This document shows positions 19,319 through 28,291 of a stretch of 39,611 nucleotides of DNA, piece after piece. Below the pieces are notes generated by a model. It was not told where the DNA came from, did no database searches, and worked only from the letters and a program-made list of their open reading frames with translations. Location of the stretch: contig JAFSHK010000023.1 in the NCBI GenBank assembly GCA_017440375.1, positions 1 to 39,611 on the forward strand. Direction: 5' to 3'. Each line of letters opens with the position of its first letter. The stretch's first letter is position 1. A program made the translations under genes and the position numbers. This DNA comes from Lachnospiraceae bacterium (GTDB lineage Bacteria; Bacillota; Clostridia; Lachnospirales; Lachnospiraceae).

Positions 19319-19341
19319 ACTCTCACCTCCTTATGTAGATT

Positions 19342-19755
19342 TTACACCTTAAAAATTTTAGAGCTTATTTTTCGGGTAAAGGGCTGCATATAAGCCGCCG
19401 CTTTCATTCCCATATAACCTAAAAAGGCAAAAAGCGGATTAGCAAACCCGCTTACTGCAAGCAAAGCCATTGCAACTACCAACACAACATACCGGATAAT
19501 ACTCTGTGTACCCACTGTCTTCGTTGCACCCTTAGATATCATATCCAGACTTCGGTCTAACGTCCACCACATATGAATTGCTCCGGCAATTCCAAGTAAA
19601 ATACCTATCCACAATCCAATACTATAAGCCGGTATCCTGCTAAAAATCAGAATAACAATCTGACACAAAATCCCCCATATAAAAATGCCAAGACATAAAT
19701 CAAATAATGTCGGATTTATTTTCTTTCTGATTTCCATTCTGTCACTGTCACCCAT
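19342..19755 (-). CDS. ATP synthase subunit I-like membrane protein
   Basis: A 137-residue protein with about four hydrophobic segments (LFDLCLGIFIWGILCQIVILIF, IGLWIGILLGIAGAIHMWW, IIRYVVLVVAMALLAVSGF, and a short one after). Its place between atpZ and atpB, size and hydrophobic pattern fit the AtpI-type accessory protein thought to help c-ring assembly. Sequence conservation in this family is low, so the call relies largely on position. ATG 19755 overlaps the end of the upstream gene by 8 bp, with AGGAAG just before. Confidence 0.75.
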   Translation of the reverse strand: MGDSDRMEIRKKINPTLFDLCLGIFIWGILCQIVILIFSRIPAYSIGLWIGILLGIAGAIHMWWTLDRSLDMISKGATKTVGTQSIIRYVVLVVAMALLAVSGFANPLFAFLGYMGMKAAAYMQPFTRKISSKIFKV

Positions 19756-20026
19756 CTATTTCTTCCTTCGGTTCTTCCTTCATCTCCGCCTTGTGATGTC
19801 TGCGGGTCTGTGCAGGTGCTTCATAAATTTTTTTTGCAAAAACAAGTACATTCCGGCATCCGGCGATTGCTCCTACAAAAAATAAAATAACCATCCAGCA
19901 GGAAGTTTGGCACTTCTTATCTATGGCAATTCCGATAAAAGCGCAAATAAAAATGGGAACAAGCATGTTAATACCGAACTGGCTAATCATTGTGAGTGCA
20001 TGATAGACATTTCTATTATATTTCAC
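19748..20026 (-). CDS. atpZ: AtpZ/AtpI-type accessory protein, first gene of the ATP synthase operon
   Basis: A 92-residue protein with two membrane helices (ALTMISQFGINMLVPIFICAFIGIAID and WMVILFFVGAIAGCRNVLVFA) and a charged C-terminal tail. The helix pair with Gly-rich turn matches the ATPase_gene1 (AtpZ) family found ahead of atpB in Firmicutes, proposed to aid Fo assembly or magnesium/calcium handling. It is the first gene after the strong promoter at 20060-20088. Confidence 0.8.
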   Translation of the reverse strand: MKYNRNVYHALTMISQFGINMLVPIFICAFIGIAIDKKCQTSCWMVILFFVGAIAGCRNVLVFAKKIYEAPAQTRRHHKAEMKEEPKEEIDG

Positions 20027-20059
20027 TGCTCTTCCCTTTCTTAAAATCTTAATAGTAAA

Positions 20060-20088
20060 ATTATACCCATTTTTTATGTTTATGTCCA
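20060..20088 (-). promoter_or_regulatory. Promoter of the ATP synthase operon
   Basis: Minus strand: -35 TGGACA (20083-20088), a 17-bp spacer, -10 TATAAT (20060-20065). The start would lie near 20053, about 27 nt before atpZ. Confidence 0.8.
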
Positions 20089-20118
20089 GTAAAATTGTTC
20101 AAAATACATAAATTGTCA

Positions 20119-20147
20119 TTGACTTTTTTCTCCAGTCAGTGTAACGT
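20119..20147 (+). promoter_or_regulatory. Possible promoter of the DUF402-AraC pair
   Basis: TTGACT (20119-20124), a 17-bp spacer, TAACGT (20142-20147). The -35 is good and the -10 poor. It is divergent from the ATP synthase promoter. Confidence 0.4.
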
Positions 20148-20211
20148 TTTATGTAAACAAATATATTTTTTTACATAAATTTGCACGCAAATGCTTAAAT
20201 TGGGAGGTTCT

Positions 20212-20697
20212 ATGCCATCACCTACACTTTACCGCAAACGAATCATTCCGGAAGAATGCGTTTTACTCAAAGATGACAAAATTCTGTATCAGGATGACAA
20301 TATGATTGTGACCGGATGGAATACCTTAAAACCACGGAAAGATATGCACCATGGATATTCCTGCTACTTTCTGAATGAAGGCTTCAAAGTCAGCAAATTT
20401 TATCGGGAAGATAATTCTTTGCTTTATTGGTATTGCGACATTGTAGAATATGATTATCAGTCCGACTCAGACACCTATATCGTTACCGATTTACTGGCAG
20501 ATGTAATCATTTATCCGGATGGTTTTGTGAAAGTTGTGGATATCGATGAACTAGCTATTGCCTTAGAGCAAAAATTGATTTCAGAAGATATCTTAAAAAA
20601 GTCACTTTTGCAATTGAATCATTTGCTGGAAATTATTTATGCCGGAAATTTCGATACATTGCAGGCTCCTATTGAAAAAATAATCTCAACACAGTGA
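20212..20697 (+). CDS. DUF402-family protein
   Basis: A 161-residue protein. The start ATG 20212 is chosen because GGGAGG lies 4 nt upstream; an in-frame ATG at 20191 has no ribosome site. The DUF402 barrel is recognised by KFYREDNSLLYWYCDIVEYDY, VTDLLADVIIYPDGFVKVVDIDEL and the following helices. Related proteins include nucleoside-diphosphate phosphatases (Ntdp, YtjA-like) and RNA-binding FomD-type enzymes that use the Tyr/Trp/Asp/Glu residues of this barrel. The exact reaction is not certain. An AraC regulator follows 33 bp downstream. Confidence 0.75.
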   Translation: MPSPTLYRKRIIPEECVLLKDDKILYQDDNMIVTGWNTLKPRKDMHHGYSCYFLNEGFKVSKFYREDNSLLYWYCDIVEYDYQSDSDTYIVTDLLADVIIYPDGFVKVVDIDELAIALEQKLISEDILKKSLLQLNHLLEIIYAGNFDTLQAPIEKIISTQ

Positions 20698-20730
20698 GAC
20701 ATAATTCATGGAATTAACGGAGATTTTCAA

Positions 20731-21492
20731 ATGGATATAACAAGAGAATGGTATAAGAGTGAGTTTTTACAGCATGAACTATTAGAACAGCACCGAGCCA
20801 TCGAGAACGAACTTACCTTTTATGATGCTATTGCAACAGGCAATGTGGATTATGTGAAGCAAAACTGTAACAGTAACGCTTTTACGAATCCTGATGGCAT
20901 GGGAAAACTATCCGAAAACAAATTACAAAACATACGATATCATTTTGTAGTCACCACTGCTATGATTGCACGTTATTGTGTTCACAACGGCATGGAACAG
21001 GAAAAAGCATATGGTTTGAGTGACTTTTACATTCTAAAAATGGATAAATGCAAATCCATTCCCGAAATTTCTGCTTTACACGATACAATGTGCATTGATT
21101 ATTGTAGCCAGATGCAGATTGTCATGAAGCAGCAAATCCTCTCTAAACCAATTGTATTATGTATGGATTATATTTATAGTCATATCCATTATCGAATAAC
21201 CTTGAAAGAACTTGCCGAATACTTGGATTTGTCAGAAAGCTACTTGTCCAAGCTTTTTCGAAAAGAAATGGGTATATCTGTCAGCAATTATATTCTGGAT
21301 CTCAAAATTGACAAAGCCAAAAATTTACTGCAATATTCCGAATATACTACTTCCGATATTTCCAATTATCTGGCCTTTTCTTCACAGAGCCATTTCATTC
21401 AGGTATTTCAGAAGAAAACCGGCTTAACACCCCACAAATATCGCACGCATCATTTTAGAACTTCGTGGAATTCAGTTTCCGTTAACAAATAG
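20731..21492 (+). CDS. AraC-family transcriptional regulator
   Basis: A 253-residue protein. The C-terminal 100 residues hold the double helix-turn-helix: ITLKELAEYLDLSESYLSKLFRKEMGISVSNYILDLKIDKAKNLL, then ISNYLAFSSQSHFIQVFQKKTGLTPHKYR. The N-terminal 140 residues are a helical domain without the usual cupin pattern. The start ATG 20731 has CGGAG 8 nt before. It is read towards the GH94/GH16 pair with a shared terminator between them, and is the nearest candidate regulator for it; this link is inferred from position only. Confidence 0.88.
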   Translation: MDITREWYKSEFLQHELLEQHRAIENELTFYDAIATGNVDYVKQNCNSNAFTNPDGMGKLSENKLQNIRYHFVVTTAMIARYCVHNGMEQEKAYGLSDFYILKMDKCKSIPEISALHDTMCIDYCSQMQIVMKQQILSKPIVLCMDYIYSHIHYRITLKELAEYLDLSESYLSKLFRKEMGISVSNYILDLKIDKAKNLLQYSEYTTSDISNYLAFSSQSHFIQVFQKKTGLTPHKYRTHHFRTSWNSVSVNK

Positions 21493-21497
21493 TAGCA

Positions 21498-21527
21498 CAG
21501 TAAAAAACAGTAAAAAACAGTAAAATA
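21498..21527 (+). repeat. Three copies of a 10-bp repeat
   Basis: CAGTAAAAAA occurs at 21498 and 21508, and as CAGTAAAATA at 21518. It lies between the AraC stop codon and the terminator. Origin probably by slippage. Confidence 0.75.
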
Positions 21528-21563
21528 AAACGGATATGCCAAAACAGTTGACATATCCGTTTT
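21527..21563. terminator. Bidirectional terminator between the AraC and GH94 genes
   Basis: A 12-bp perfect stem AAAACGGATATG/CATATCCGTTTT with CAA/TTG continuing it into the loop. A-rich and T-rich flanks serve both strands, and the genes converge here. Confidence 0.85.
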
Positions 21564-21577
21564 ATAAGTATTTCTTT

Positions 21578-23992
21578 CTATGACATTATGTATTCGATTT
21601 CTGTATTTTTCTCTAACATATCCATGGAAATATAATTTCCTAATACTTCTTTCCCGTTTACAAACATTTTTTCACAGCCGGATTCTACATGACCGGGATT
21701 TTTAATGACAATATGCAAATGGCAATCACGGAATTCTTTCTCAATTTCAACCTCGTTCCATTCCTTCGGAATAGCCGGTTCAATTTTGAGTCCATTGAAA
21801 TCCGGTCTCATACCCAAAATACCTTCTACGCAACCTACCATCATAGTAGACGCAGTACCGGTGAGCCAATGTACATGGGAATGACCAAAATTCGGACTGT
21901 CTTTCCCTTCCGTAAACTGTCCATAGCAATATGGTTCTAAAACACGCACTTCTGCTCTGTCATTCTGTGCCGCCGGAGCATTCTCCATAAAATAGGTAAA
22001 TGCATGCTCACCGTGTCCACGTAAGGCTTCGGCCAAAATTATCCATCCCTGTGACTGTGAGAAAATACCGGCATTTTCTTTCGTTCCTGCATTATAAATA
22101 ACCGCGAATGCACCCGGAAATGCTTCTGCATGATATGGCGGATCCATTAAAATTGCACCATATTCTGTATTCAGTTTATTATAAACATTTTCCAAAACGG
22201 TATCTGCCTGCTCGTCTGTTGCATACCCACTAATCACACTCCATGTCTGTGGATTCAGCCACAGATTTGCTTCTACATCCGTTTTTCGCCCGATTACTTC
22301 TCCGTTTTCCGTAAAGCCACGAATAAAGCGATCTTCATTCCAACAATATTTTTCAATCGTTTCTCCTAATTTCTGTTGTTCTTTATTCAGATAACTAATA
22401 TAAGATGTATCTTCATTATACTCTGCGAACATTCTCTGAATGGTCATGGCATAGTAAAACTGAAATGCAACAAAAGTGGATTCTCCATCTTTGCCAAGTC
22501 GCAAACAGTCATTCCAATCCGCATGCAGACCTGCCGGCATACCATGTATTCCCAAATGCTTCATAGAAAAATCAATTGCTCTTTTTAAATGCTCATAAAC
22601 AGTACCCTCTTCTTTATCTGCAAACGGAATTACTTCATCCAGGAATTTGAGATTTCCGGTTTCTGCTATATATTTATACACAGTTGGAAAAAGCCATAAC
22701 GCATCGTCTGCTCTATATGCCGGATGTCCTGTTTCCTTTACGTAAGAAGCATCATCCGGTGTATCTTCATGTCCCGGATTGTGTGTAAACTTCACAAGTG
22801 GGAGACCTCCACCATTGCTAACCTGTGCGGAAAGCATAAAACGAATTTTTTCAAGTGCCATTTCCGGTTCCAAATGAATAATTCCCTGAATATCCTGAAC
22901 CGTGTCTCGATAACCATATCCATTTCGAAGTCCACAATAAATGAAAGAAGCTGCGCGCGACCAGATAAAGGTCATAAAACAGTTATAAGCATTCCATGTA
23001 TTAATCATAGTGTTAAATTCTGCACTCGGTGTCTTTACTTGGAAACGCGAGAATCTTCCATGCCAATGCGCAACCAACTCTTCTAATTCCTTCTCACACT
23101 GTTCCTGCGGATTATGGTATGTACTTAATATTTCTTCTGCTTCTGCATCCTTCTTCATTCCTAAGACAAAGGCAATACTCTTTGTTTCTCCAGGTTGAAG
23201 AACGACATTTGCCAAAAGCGCACCACATCCATTTTCATTATAGTTTAGTGCTCCACCAAGTTCTCCACATTCCACTCCAACCGGATTACCATAACCATGG
23301 TATCTGCCAATGAATTTTTCTTTGCTGCCACAATAGGAAGACACTTTCTCCCCTGCCATACCAAAGAAACGTTCTATTACAACTTTATTATCAATATTCT
23401 CGCCATCCCGCAGCGCATCCAGATTACCATGTATCATCTGTTTAATACGATTCTTATGAAATTCTGTTCTTGTAATAAACTGAGAATATTGTAAATTAAC
23501 CTGATCTTCTTCGTAATTATTCTGGTTTGTAAATTCAGCATAACCTGTAATGCCTAAATTTCTAACAGCATCAGAATTATTTGTTACCGTAATATTCCAT
23601 ACTTCGTATGTTTTATTAAGCGGAACATAGTAGAGAGTTTCTGAATGGATTTCACTATAATCTGCAACCATTTTGGTATATCCCATACCATGACGGCACT
23701 CACTTTTATACGAAGCCAAATCTTTTCCGACCGGCTGCCAGGAAGCTGACCAATAATCCTTATTATCATTATCTCTAATATAAATATAACGTCCGGGTTG
23801 ATCAAAATTGTTAAACACATATCGTAAAATACGACCATTGGCGCCGGACTTCGCAAAGCTGTATCCGCCTGCATTATTTGAAATAAGTGCACCATACTCC
23901 GGAGAACCAAGATAATTCGCCCAAGGAGCCGGTGTGTCCGGTCTTGTAATTACATACTCTCTCTTTGTATCATCAAAATAACCATACTGCAT
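21578..23992 (-). CDS. GH94 disaccharide phosphorylase (cellobiose or laminaribiose type)
   Basis: An 804-residue cytoplasmic enzyme, the size of cellobiose phosphorylases. The N-terminus MQYGYFDDTKREYVITRPDTPAPWANYLG matches clostridial cellobiose phosphorylase, so ATG 23992 is preferred: AAGGAG lies 9 nt upstream. A frame-internal ATG at 24016 would overlap the GH16 gene by 8 bp. The catalytic region shows NGYGYRDTVQD and HADWNDCL with the general-acid Asp at about residue 495. Such enzymes use phosphate to split beta-linked glucose disaccharides into glucose 1-phosphate and glucose. The GH16 partner suggests a beta-1,3- or mixed-linkage glucan source. Which linkage it uses cannot be decided here. 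Confidence 0.88.
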   Translation of the reverse strand: MQYGYFDDTKREYVITRPDTPAPWANYLGSPEYGALISNNAGGYSFAKSGANGRILRYVFNNFDQPGRYIYIRDNDNKDYWSASWQPVGKDLASYKSECRHGMGYTKMVADYSEIHSETLYYVPLNKTYEVWNITVTNNSDAVRNLGITGYAEFTNQNNYEEDQVNLQYSQFITRTEFHKNRIKQMIHGNLDALRDGENIDNKVVIERFFGMAGEKVSSYCGSKEKFIGRYHGYGNPVGVECGELGGALNYNENGCGALLANVVLQPGETKSIAFVLGMKKDAEAEEILSTYHNPQEQCEKELEELVAHWHGRFSRFQVKTPSAEFNTMINTWNAYNCFMTFIWSRAASFIYCGLRNGYGYRDTVQDIQGIIHLEPEMALEKIRFMLSAQVSNGGGLPLVKFTHNPGHEDTPDDASYVKETGHPAYRADDALWLFPTVYKYIAETGNLKFLDEVIPFADKEEGTVYEHLKRAIDFSMKHLGIHGMPAGLHADWNDCLRLGKDGESTFVAFQFYYAMTIQRMFAEYNEDTSYISYLNKEQQKLGETIEKYCWNEDRFIRGFTENGEVIGRKTDVEANLWLNPQTWSVISGYATDEQADTVLENVYNKLNTEYGAILMDPPYHAEAFPGAFAVIYNAGTKENAGIFSQSQGWIILAEALRGHGEHAFTYFMENAPAAQNDRAEVRVLEPYCYGQFTEGKDSPNFGHSHVHWLTGTASTMMVGCVEGILGMRPDFNGLKIEPAIPKEWNEVEIEKEFRDCHLHIVIKNPGHVESGCEKMFVNGKEVLGNYISMDMLEKNTEIEYIMS

Positions 23993-24008
23993 ATCATTTT
24001 TCTCCTTA

Positions 24009-26453
24009 TTATTCATTTGCTGTCAACGGTTCTTCTGCTTCTTCCAATGAAACATTATCGATAAATATCGTATGCTTTTTGTTTATTTCTTCACCCGACA
24101 CTGCTCCCAACGAAATGCTCAAAACTGTATTTGCATCTGTTTCCTCTTCCATCATGAAGGTATAACTATATGTTACATCCGCCAAATTCAATCCAAAAAT
24201 TTGTGCATCCATGTAAGATATTGTTTCTTCCCCCGGCAAACCATCCTTTTTCATTTCTAGCTTCACATCACGGTTAAGAGAAGTTTTTGCATCAAATGAA
24301 ACAGTATACCATTTCCCTTTTTCTAAATAGATATTTTTCTGCAACAACTGGATTTTCCATTCCTCATCCGTCGTATTAAAAATATCAATTCCCAATGCTC
24401 CGCCTTCCGATAATTCATCTACCAGATAGCTAACTTCTGCGGCTTCATCAATATACATTTCATATCCTACTGTCCCATTGGTAAAATTACCATTTATGAT
24501 CTTATCATGTTCGTACATACAAATATTATCAAGATATGTCGTTCCGGAAGCACCTAATAAAAGTTCCAACTCCACCTCTTCTGTTCCTGCTTCTGTTTCA
24601 AAAGCAAACTGATACTGAGTATTTTCCTTTGTTATCGGCACTTCAAACGTTTGCCCTGCAATCTTTATTCCAATTGTTTTATCTTCTTCCGCATAAGCAT
24701 TCAAGAAAAGTTTATAGGACTTCCCACCTACAATCTGTATCGGTGCCTGTTTCACAATAACATCTTCCAAGGAAGAAACACTTGTCGGAATTTCTGCTTT
24801 CAATTCTCTTACTAAATTTTCATTTGTAACACTTACAACTGCACCTTCACAATTATTTTGAATACTCCAATATCCCAAACGCTTTTCACCACGGTCAAAG
24901 GTGGAATTGTAGATGTAATTGCCATCCGGAAGTCCTTTCGGCAACAGACTCTCATCATCAATCTGCCCAGTTTTTTCTACTCTGACATTTGTAATGTGAA
25001 TAGTTGCAGAAGATCCCTGTGCTCCCATATTAAATTCCACACGACCATTTGCATCACTGTCTGACATCATTGTAAACTCATATTCATATGTCTGCGGTTC
25101 TGTTGTCAAAACCAACTGCTCATCTTCCAAATACCTTATAAAGTTCAAATCAGGTGCACTAATGGTAGTAATCATCTTTCTCTCCTCATCTGCATAAGCA
25201 TCAAAAGATAATTTGTATTGACCACCGTATTCTAACGGAATATTAGGTTGTACCAACTGAACACTGTATTCCAAAGTACCCGCCGCTGTCGTATCAATAT
25301 GAATGGCCCCTTCTGAAATTGAGGCTTCGGCTTCACCGCCTCCAAATAATAAAAATTTCCAATCCTCTTCGTCTTCCAGATTTTCCGTATTTTCAAAGTT
25401 ACCGTTTACAATATAATTTCCGGTTTCATCTGCCTCTTTTAAAACCACTTCCTTAATCGGTTTCGAAACATTATCATCATATTCGTCTTTTTGATATACT
25501 CTGACATAATCCACAACTAGCTGGGCATTGTCTTCATACTTTGTAGAAGTGTCCGGATAACCTACCCATGTACCACCAACGGCTACATTCAAAATAATAT
25601 AAAACGGCTGATCATATGGAGCCGGATATGTTATTTCATCAAATCCATCACGCTTTGTAAACCAATCATTCTCTGTAAAATAAAGTTCTCCATCAATATA
25701 GAAACGCATCTCTCCCGGTTCCCACTCACAGGCAAACACATGATATTCGTCAGAAAAATTTCCACTTTCCAACTGATATGTCCCCTGTTTTTGGGTATGT
25801 GGCTCACCAAAATGTAGGGTTCCGTGAGCAGTCGTCGTATCGTCCCCCAAGACTTCCATAATATCTATTTCACCACATTTGGGCCATTGTCCATAAAAAC
25901 TTTCATCCGTCGGCATCATCCAAAATGCCGGAAGGAACCCTTTTCCGCTTGGCACCTTACATCTTGCTTCAAAGCGTCCATATAAGAAGTCATGCTTATT
26001 CTGTGTGTTGATTCTTCCTGATGTATAGTAGTCTTTACCATCTTTTTTCATCTTGATAGGCTGAATAACCAGATTGCCATCTTTTAAGTAAATATTCTCT
26101 TCACAATCTACATATTCCTGCCATTCTGCATTAACCCAACCCGGAGCATGAAGTTCCACATTCCAATCATCACGGTTTAGTTCAGTACCATCAAAATCAT
26201 CTTCCCACACTAACTTATAAGCCGGATCTATTTCCGCTTCTGTTTCTGTATCTGCTTCATTTTCTGTATTCGCTTCATTTTCTTGCTTCTCTGCCTCAGT
26301 AGCCACCGTATCACTTTCTACCTTTGAATTCGTTTGCTTTGAATCGGCTTGTTTTGAGTCGTTTCCATTCGTTGCAGATAGTACTGCAAAAATACAAACA
26401 ATCAAAATCAAAATTGCTACCACTAGAAAACATACTTTTTTTCGCTTATCCAT
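24009..26453 (-). CDS. GH16 endo-beta-glucanase with CBM4/9-like domains
   Basis: An 814-residue secreted or anchored protein. A hydrophobic N-terminal segment (about residues 7-26) is followed by an acidic Thr/Glu linker. The GH16 domain (about 75-320) has GEIDIMEVLG with Glu195 as nucleophile and Glu200 as acid/base; the ExDxxE form is the laminarinase type. Then come three jelly-roll modules, each opening with a YIVNGNFEN-like segment (NGNFEN, YNSTFDRG, NGNFTNG) and ending in a strand such as HITNVRVEK or FIDNVSLEE, typical of CBM4/9. Start ATG 26453 is set by GGAGG 9 nt upstream. It ends 16 nt before the GH94 start. The pair would release and then phosphorolyse beta-glucan disaccharides; no transporter is present. 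Confidence 0.9.
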   Translation of the reverse strand: MDKRKKVCFLVVAILILIVCIFAVLSATNGNDSKQADSKQTNSKVESDTVATEAEKQENEANTENEADTETEAEIDPAYKLVWEDDFDGTELNRDDWNVELHAPGWVNAEWQEYVDCEENIYLKDGNLVIQPIKMKKDGKDYYTSGRINTQNKHDFLYGRFEARCKVPSGKGFLPAFWMMPTDESFYGQWPKCGEIDIMEVLGDDTTTAHGTLHFGEPHTQKQGTYQLESGNFSDEYHVFACEWEPGEMRFYIDGELYFTENDWFTKRDGFDEITYPAPYDQPFYIILNVAVGGTWVGYPDTSTKYEDNAQLVVDYVRVYQKDEYDDNVSKPIKEVVLKEADETGNYIVNGNFENTENLEDEEDWKFLLFGGGEAEASISEGAIHIDTTAAGTLEYSVQLVQPNIPLEYGGQYKLSFDAYADEERKMITTISAPDLNFIRYLEDEQLVLTTEPQTYEYEFTMMSDSDANGRVEFNMGAQGSSATIHITNVRVEKTGQIDDESLLPKGLPDGNYIYNSTFDRGEKRLGYWSIQNNCEGAVVSVTNENLVRELKAEIPTSVSSLEDVIVKQAPIQIVGGKSYKLFLNAYAEEDKTIGIKIAGQTFEVPITKENTQYQFAFETEAGTEEVELELLLGASGTTYLDNICMYEHDKIINGNFTNGTVGYEMYIDEAAEVSYLVDELSEGGALGIDIFNTTDEEWKIQLLQKNIYLEKGKWYTVSFDAKTSLNRDVKLEMKKDGLPGEETISYMDAQIFGLNLADVTYSYTFMMEEETDANTVLSISLGAVSGEEINKKHTIFIDNVSLEEAEEPLTANE

Positions 26454-26531
26454 TTGTATCATCCTCCATTCTTTTATCCGATAATACCAAATCATCCTTT
26501 CTGAAAATATCATTTTCATGTCATAAACATC

Positions 26532-26561
26532 AAAAAGAAGCACTTCGTTATGAAGTGCTTC
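26532..26561 (-). terminator. Terminator of the SleB-like gene
   Basis: A perfect 10-bp stem GAAGCACTTC/GAAGTGCTTC around a 5-nt loop, followed by five T on the minus strand. Confidence 0.88.
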
Positions 26562-26576
26562 TCTCTATCAACATTA

Positions 26577-27776
26577 CTAATAAAAAATATGTCCTCCAAT
26601 TGTATATTTGGGGGTAACACCGTCCACCGGTGTTCTGAAATATACACAGTTACCTACATTCGTCGTTCCTGACATTACCTCATCTGCTGCCTGATAGCAG
26701 CTTGCTGTTGCCTTGTTCTCAGCAAGTGCAATTGCTAATCTTCCACTGGCAACCGGCGAAAATTGCTTGTTCTGATAGATGACACCAACTACTGTATCCG
26801 GATACACTGAACTCAGCACGCGGTTCATAACAACCGAACCAACTGCAACCTGACCAGTATAAGATTCACCGCCTGCTTCACAATAAATCAGATTCGCAAG
26901 CAGATATCTGTCACCTTCTGCAAAGGTCACTTCCGAAATATCACGCCAACTGGACTGTGCCGCCAATTCTGCCATACGAATTTCTTCTGCCAGCTTTGCC
27001 TTCAATGCCGTAATACTTTCTTCCTGCGCTTTGATTTGCTGCTCATATGCCAATGCTGCTGCTTCCGCATCGGAAATCTGATCCGAGTAAGAAGCAATGG
27101 AACTGCTTGTCTGACTGACAAGTCCCGAAACACGGCTTTGTTCCGCTACTACCTGTACTTTATAATCATCCAGTTCCCCTTTATCAACTTCCAGCTCTGC
27201 TTTGGCAGCCTCTAACTCTGCTGCTTTTTCTTCAATCGCTGTCTGAATATCTTTATATTCCTGCAACGTCTTCTCTTCATACGCCGAAAGCTGTTCAATA
27301 TAATTATTTCGATTTAAAAATTCACCAAAACTGTCAGATGAAAATGCCATTTCCAGATACAGATAGTCACTTTTTTCGTACATGAACTTAATCTGCTGCT
27401 TCATGGTATCATACTGTTCATCCTTCGCTGCTATCGCTTGTTCCAATTCCTGATTGGTTTCTTCGATTTTCTGATTGGTTGCCTCAATTTCAGCTTCTTT
27501 GTCCGTTATCTTTGTTTCCAAATCACTCAGATTATTACTAACCTGTGACAATTCTGTATTGAGCTGGGTCAGCGTCCCTTCGAGTGTATCCTTTTGTTCA
27601 TTCAAAGAATCCAGATTTTCTCTGGTAGCATCTAACTGAGATTCTGTATTTTCTTTCTCCCGTTCCGCTTCTTCAAGCTGTCGTTTCGTTTCTTCTGTCG
27701 CATAAACCGTAACCGGGAAGGAAGCAACCAGCAGAACCAAGGTCATAACAACGGCCAAATTCTGCCCGAATTTCAT
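26577..27776 (-). CDS. Secreted coiled-coil protein with SleB-type cell-wall hydrolase domain
   Basis: A 399-residue protein. The signal peptide (MKFGQNLAVVMTLVLLVASFPVTVYA) supports ATG 27776 as start; a frame is open upstream to a TTG at 27818. Residues 30-270 are a long coiled coil rich in Glu, Gln and Leu (EETKRQLEEAEREKENTESQL onward) like the regulatory coils of division-associated PcsB/EnvC-type proteins. The C-terminal 120 residues are a SleB/CwlJ (Hydrolase_2) domain with ANLIYCEAGGES, the glutamate being the presumed catalytic residue, and GQVAVGSVVMNRV. It probably cleaves peptidoglycan, during growth or germination. It is followed by a strong terminator. Confidence 0.85.
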   Translation of the reverse strand: MKFGQNLAVVMTLVLLVASFPVTVYATEETKRQLEEAEREKENTESQLDATRENLDSLNEQKDTLEGTLTQLNTELSQVSNNLSDLETKITDKEAEIEATNQKIEETNQELEQAIAAKDEQYDTMKQQIKFMYEKSDYLYLEMAFSSDSFGEFLNRNNYIEQLSAYEEKTLQEYKDIQTAIEEKAAELEAAKAELEVDKGELDDYKVQVVAEQSRVSGLVSQTSSSIASYSDQISDAEAAALAYEQQIKAQEESITALKAKLAEEIRMAELAAQSSWRDISEVTFAEGDRYLLANLIYCEAGGESYTGQVAVGSVVMNRVLSSVYPDTVVGVIYQNKQFSPVASGRLAIALAENKATASCYQAADEVMSGTTNVGNCVYFRTPVDGVTPKYTIGGHIFY

Positions 27777-27804
27777 AACTAAACCATACCTTTCTTTTAC
27801 ACAA

Positions 27805-28236
27805 CTACTGTTTTTCAATTAAATCAATTCTTCTTTGATGTCTTTCTTCTCCTGAAAAGTCAGTACCAAGGAAAGTATCTACAATACTAAGTGCCAGATT
27901 TTCACCCACGATTCCGGCTCCTATTGCCAGTACATTAGCATTATTATGAAGTCTTGTCAATTTTGCAGATACGGTATCGGCACACAAAGCGCAACGAATC
28001 CCCGGAATTTTGTTGGCTGTAATAGAAATACCAATTCCTGTTGTGCAGATAACAATACCCTTTTCACAAGTCCCATCCGCTACTGCCTCAGCTACTGCTC
28101 TGCCGTAAACAGGATAATCACAAGAACTTTTATCCATGCATCCGTAATCTTTACATTCAATACCTTGCTCTTTTAAATGCGCAATTACTTTTTCCTTCAA
28201 ATCATATCCGCCATGATCACTGCCAATTCCTATCAT
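27805..28236 (-). CDS. rpiB: Ribose-5-phosphate isomerase B
   Basis: A 143-residue protein, the usual RpiB length. It begins MIGIGSDHGGYDLKEKV (phosphate/sugar-binding start) and holds CSDYPVYGRAVAEAV, GIVICTTGIGISITANKIPGIRCAL with the catalytic cysteine loop, and HNNANVLAIGAG. It interconverts ribose-5-P and ribulose-5-P in the pentose phosphate pathway. The true start is ATG 28236 with AAGGAGG 8 nt upstream; the frame opens earlier. It lies after tsaC and before the SleB-like gene, probably in one transcript. Confidence 0.93.
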   Translation of the reverse strand: MIGIGSDHGGYDLKEKVIAHLKEQGIECKDYGCMDKSSCDYPVYGRAVAEAVADGTCEKGIVICTTGIGISITANKIPGIRCALCADTVSAKLTRLHNNANVLAIGAGIVGENLALSIVDTFLGTDFSGEERHQRRIDLIEKQ

Positions 28237-28269
28237 ACTCTTTTCCTCCTTATAAAAATTTATATAGAT

Positions 28270-28280
28270 TAGGTGATTGC
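28270..28280 (+). repeat. Exact copy of the MITE outer end
   Basis: TAGGTGATTGC equals the first 11 bases of the element at 3941. With the T before it, 12 bases agree. It lies between rpiB and tsaC with no second end or target duplication visible. It may be a remnant or chance. Confidence 0.35.
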
Positions 28281-28291
28281 AAGACTTCAAA

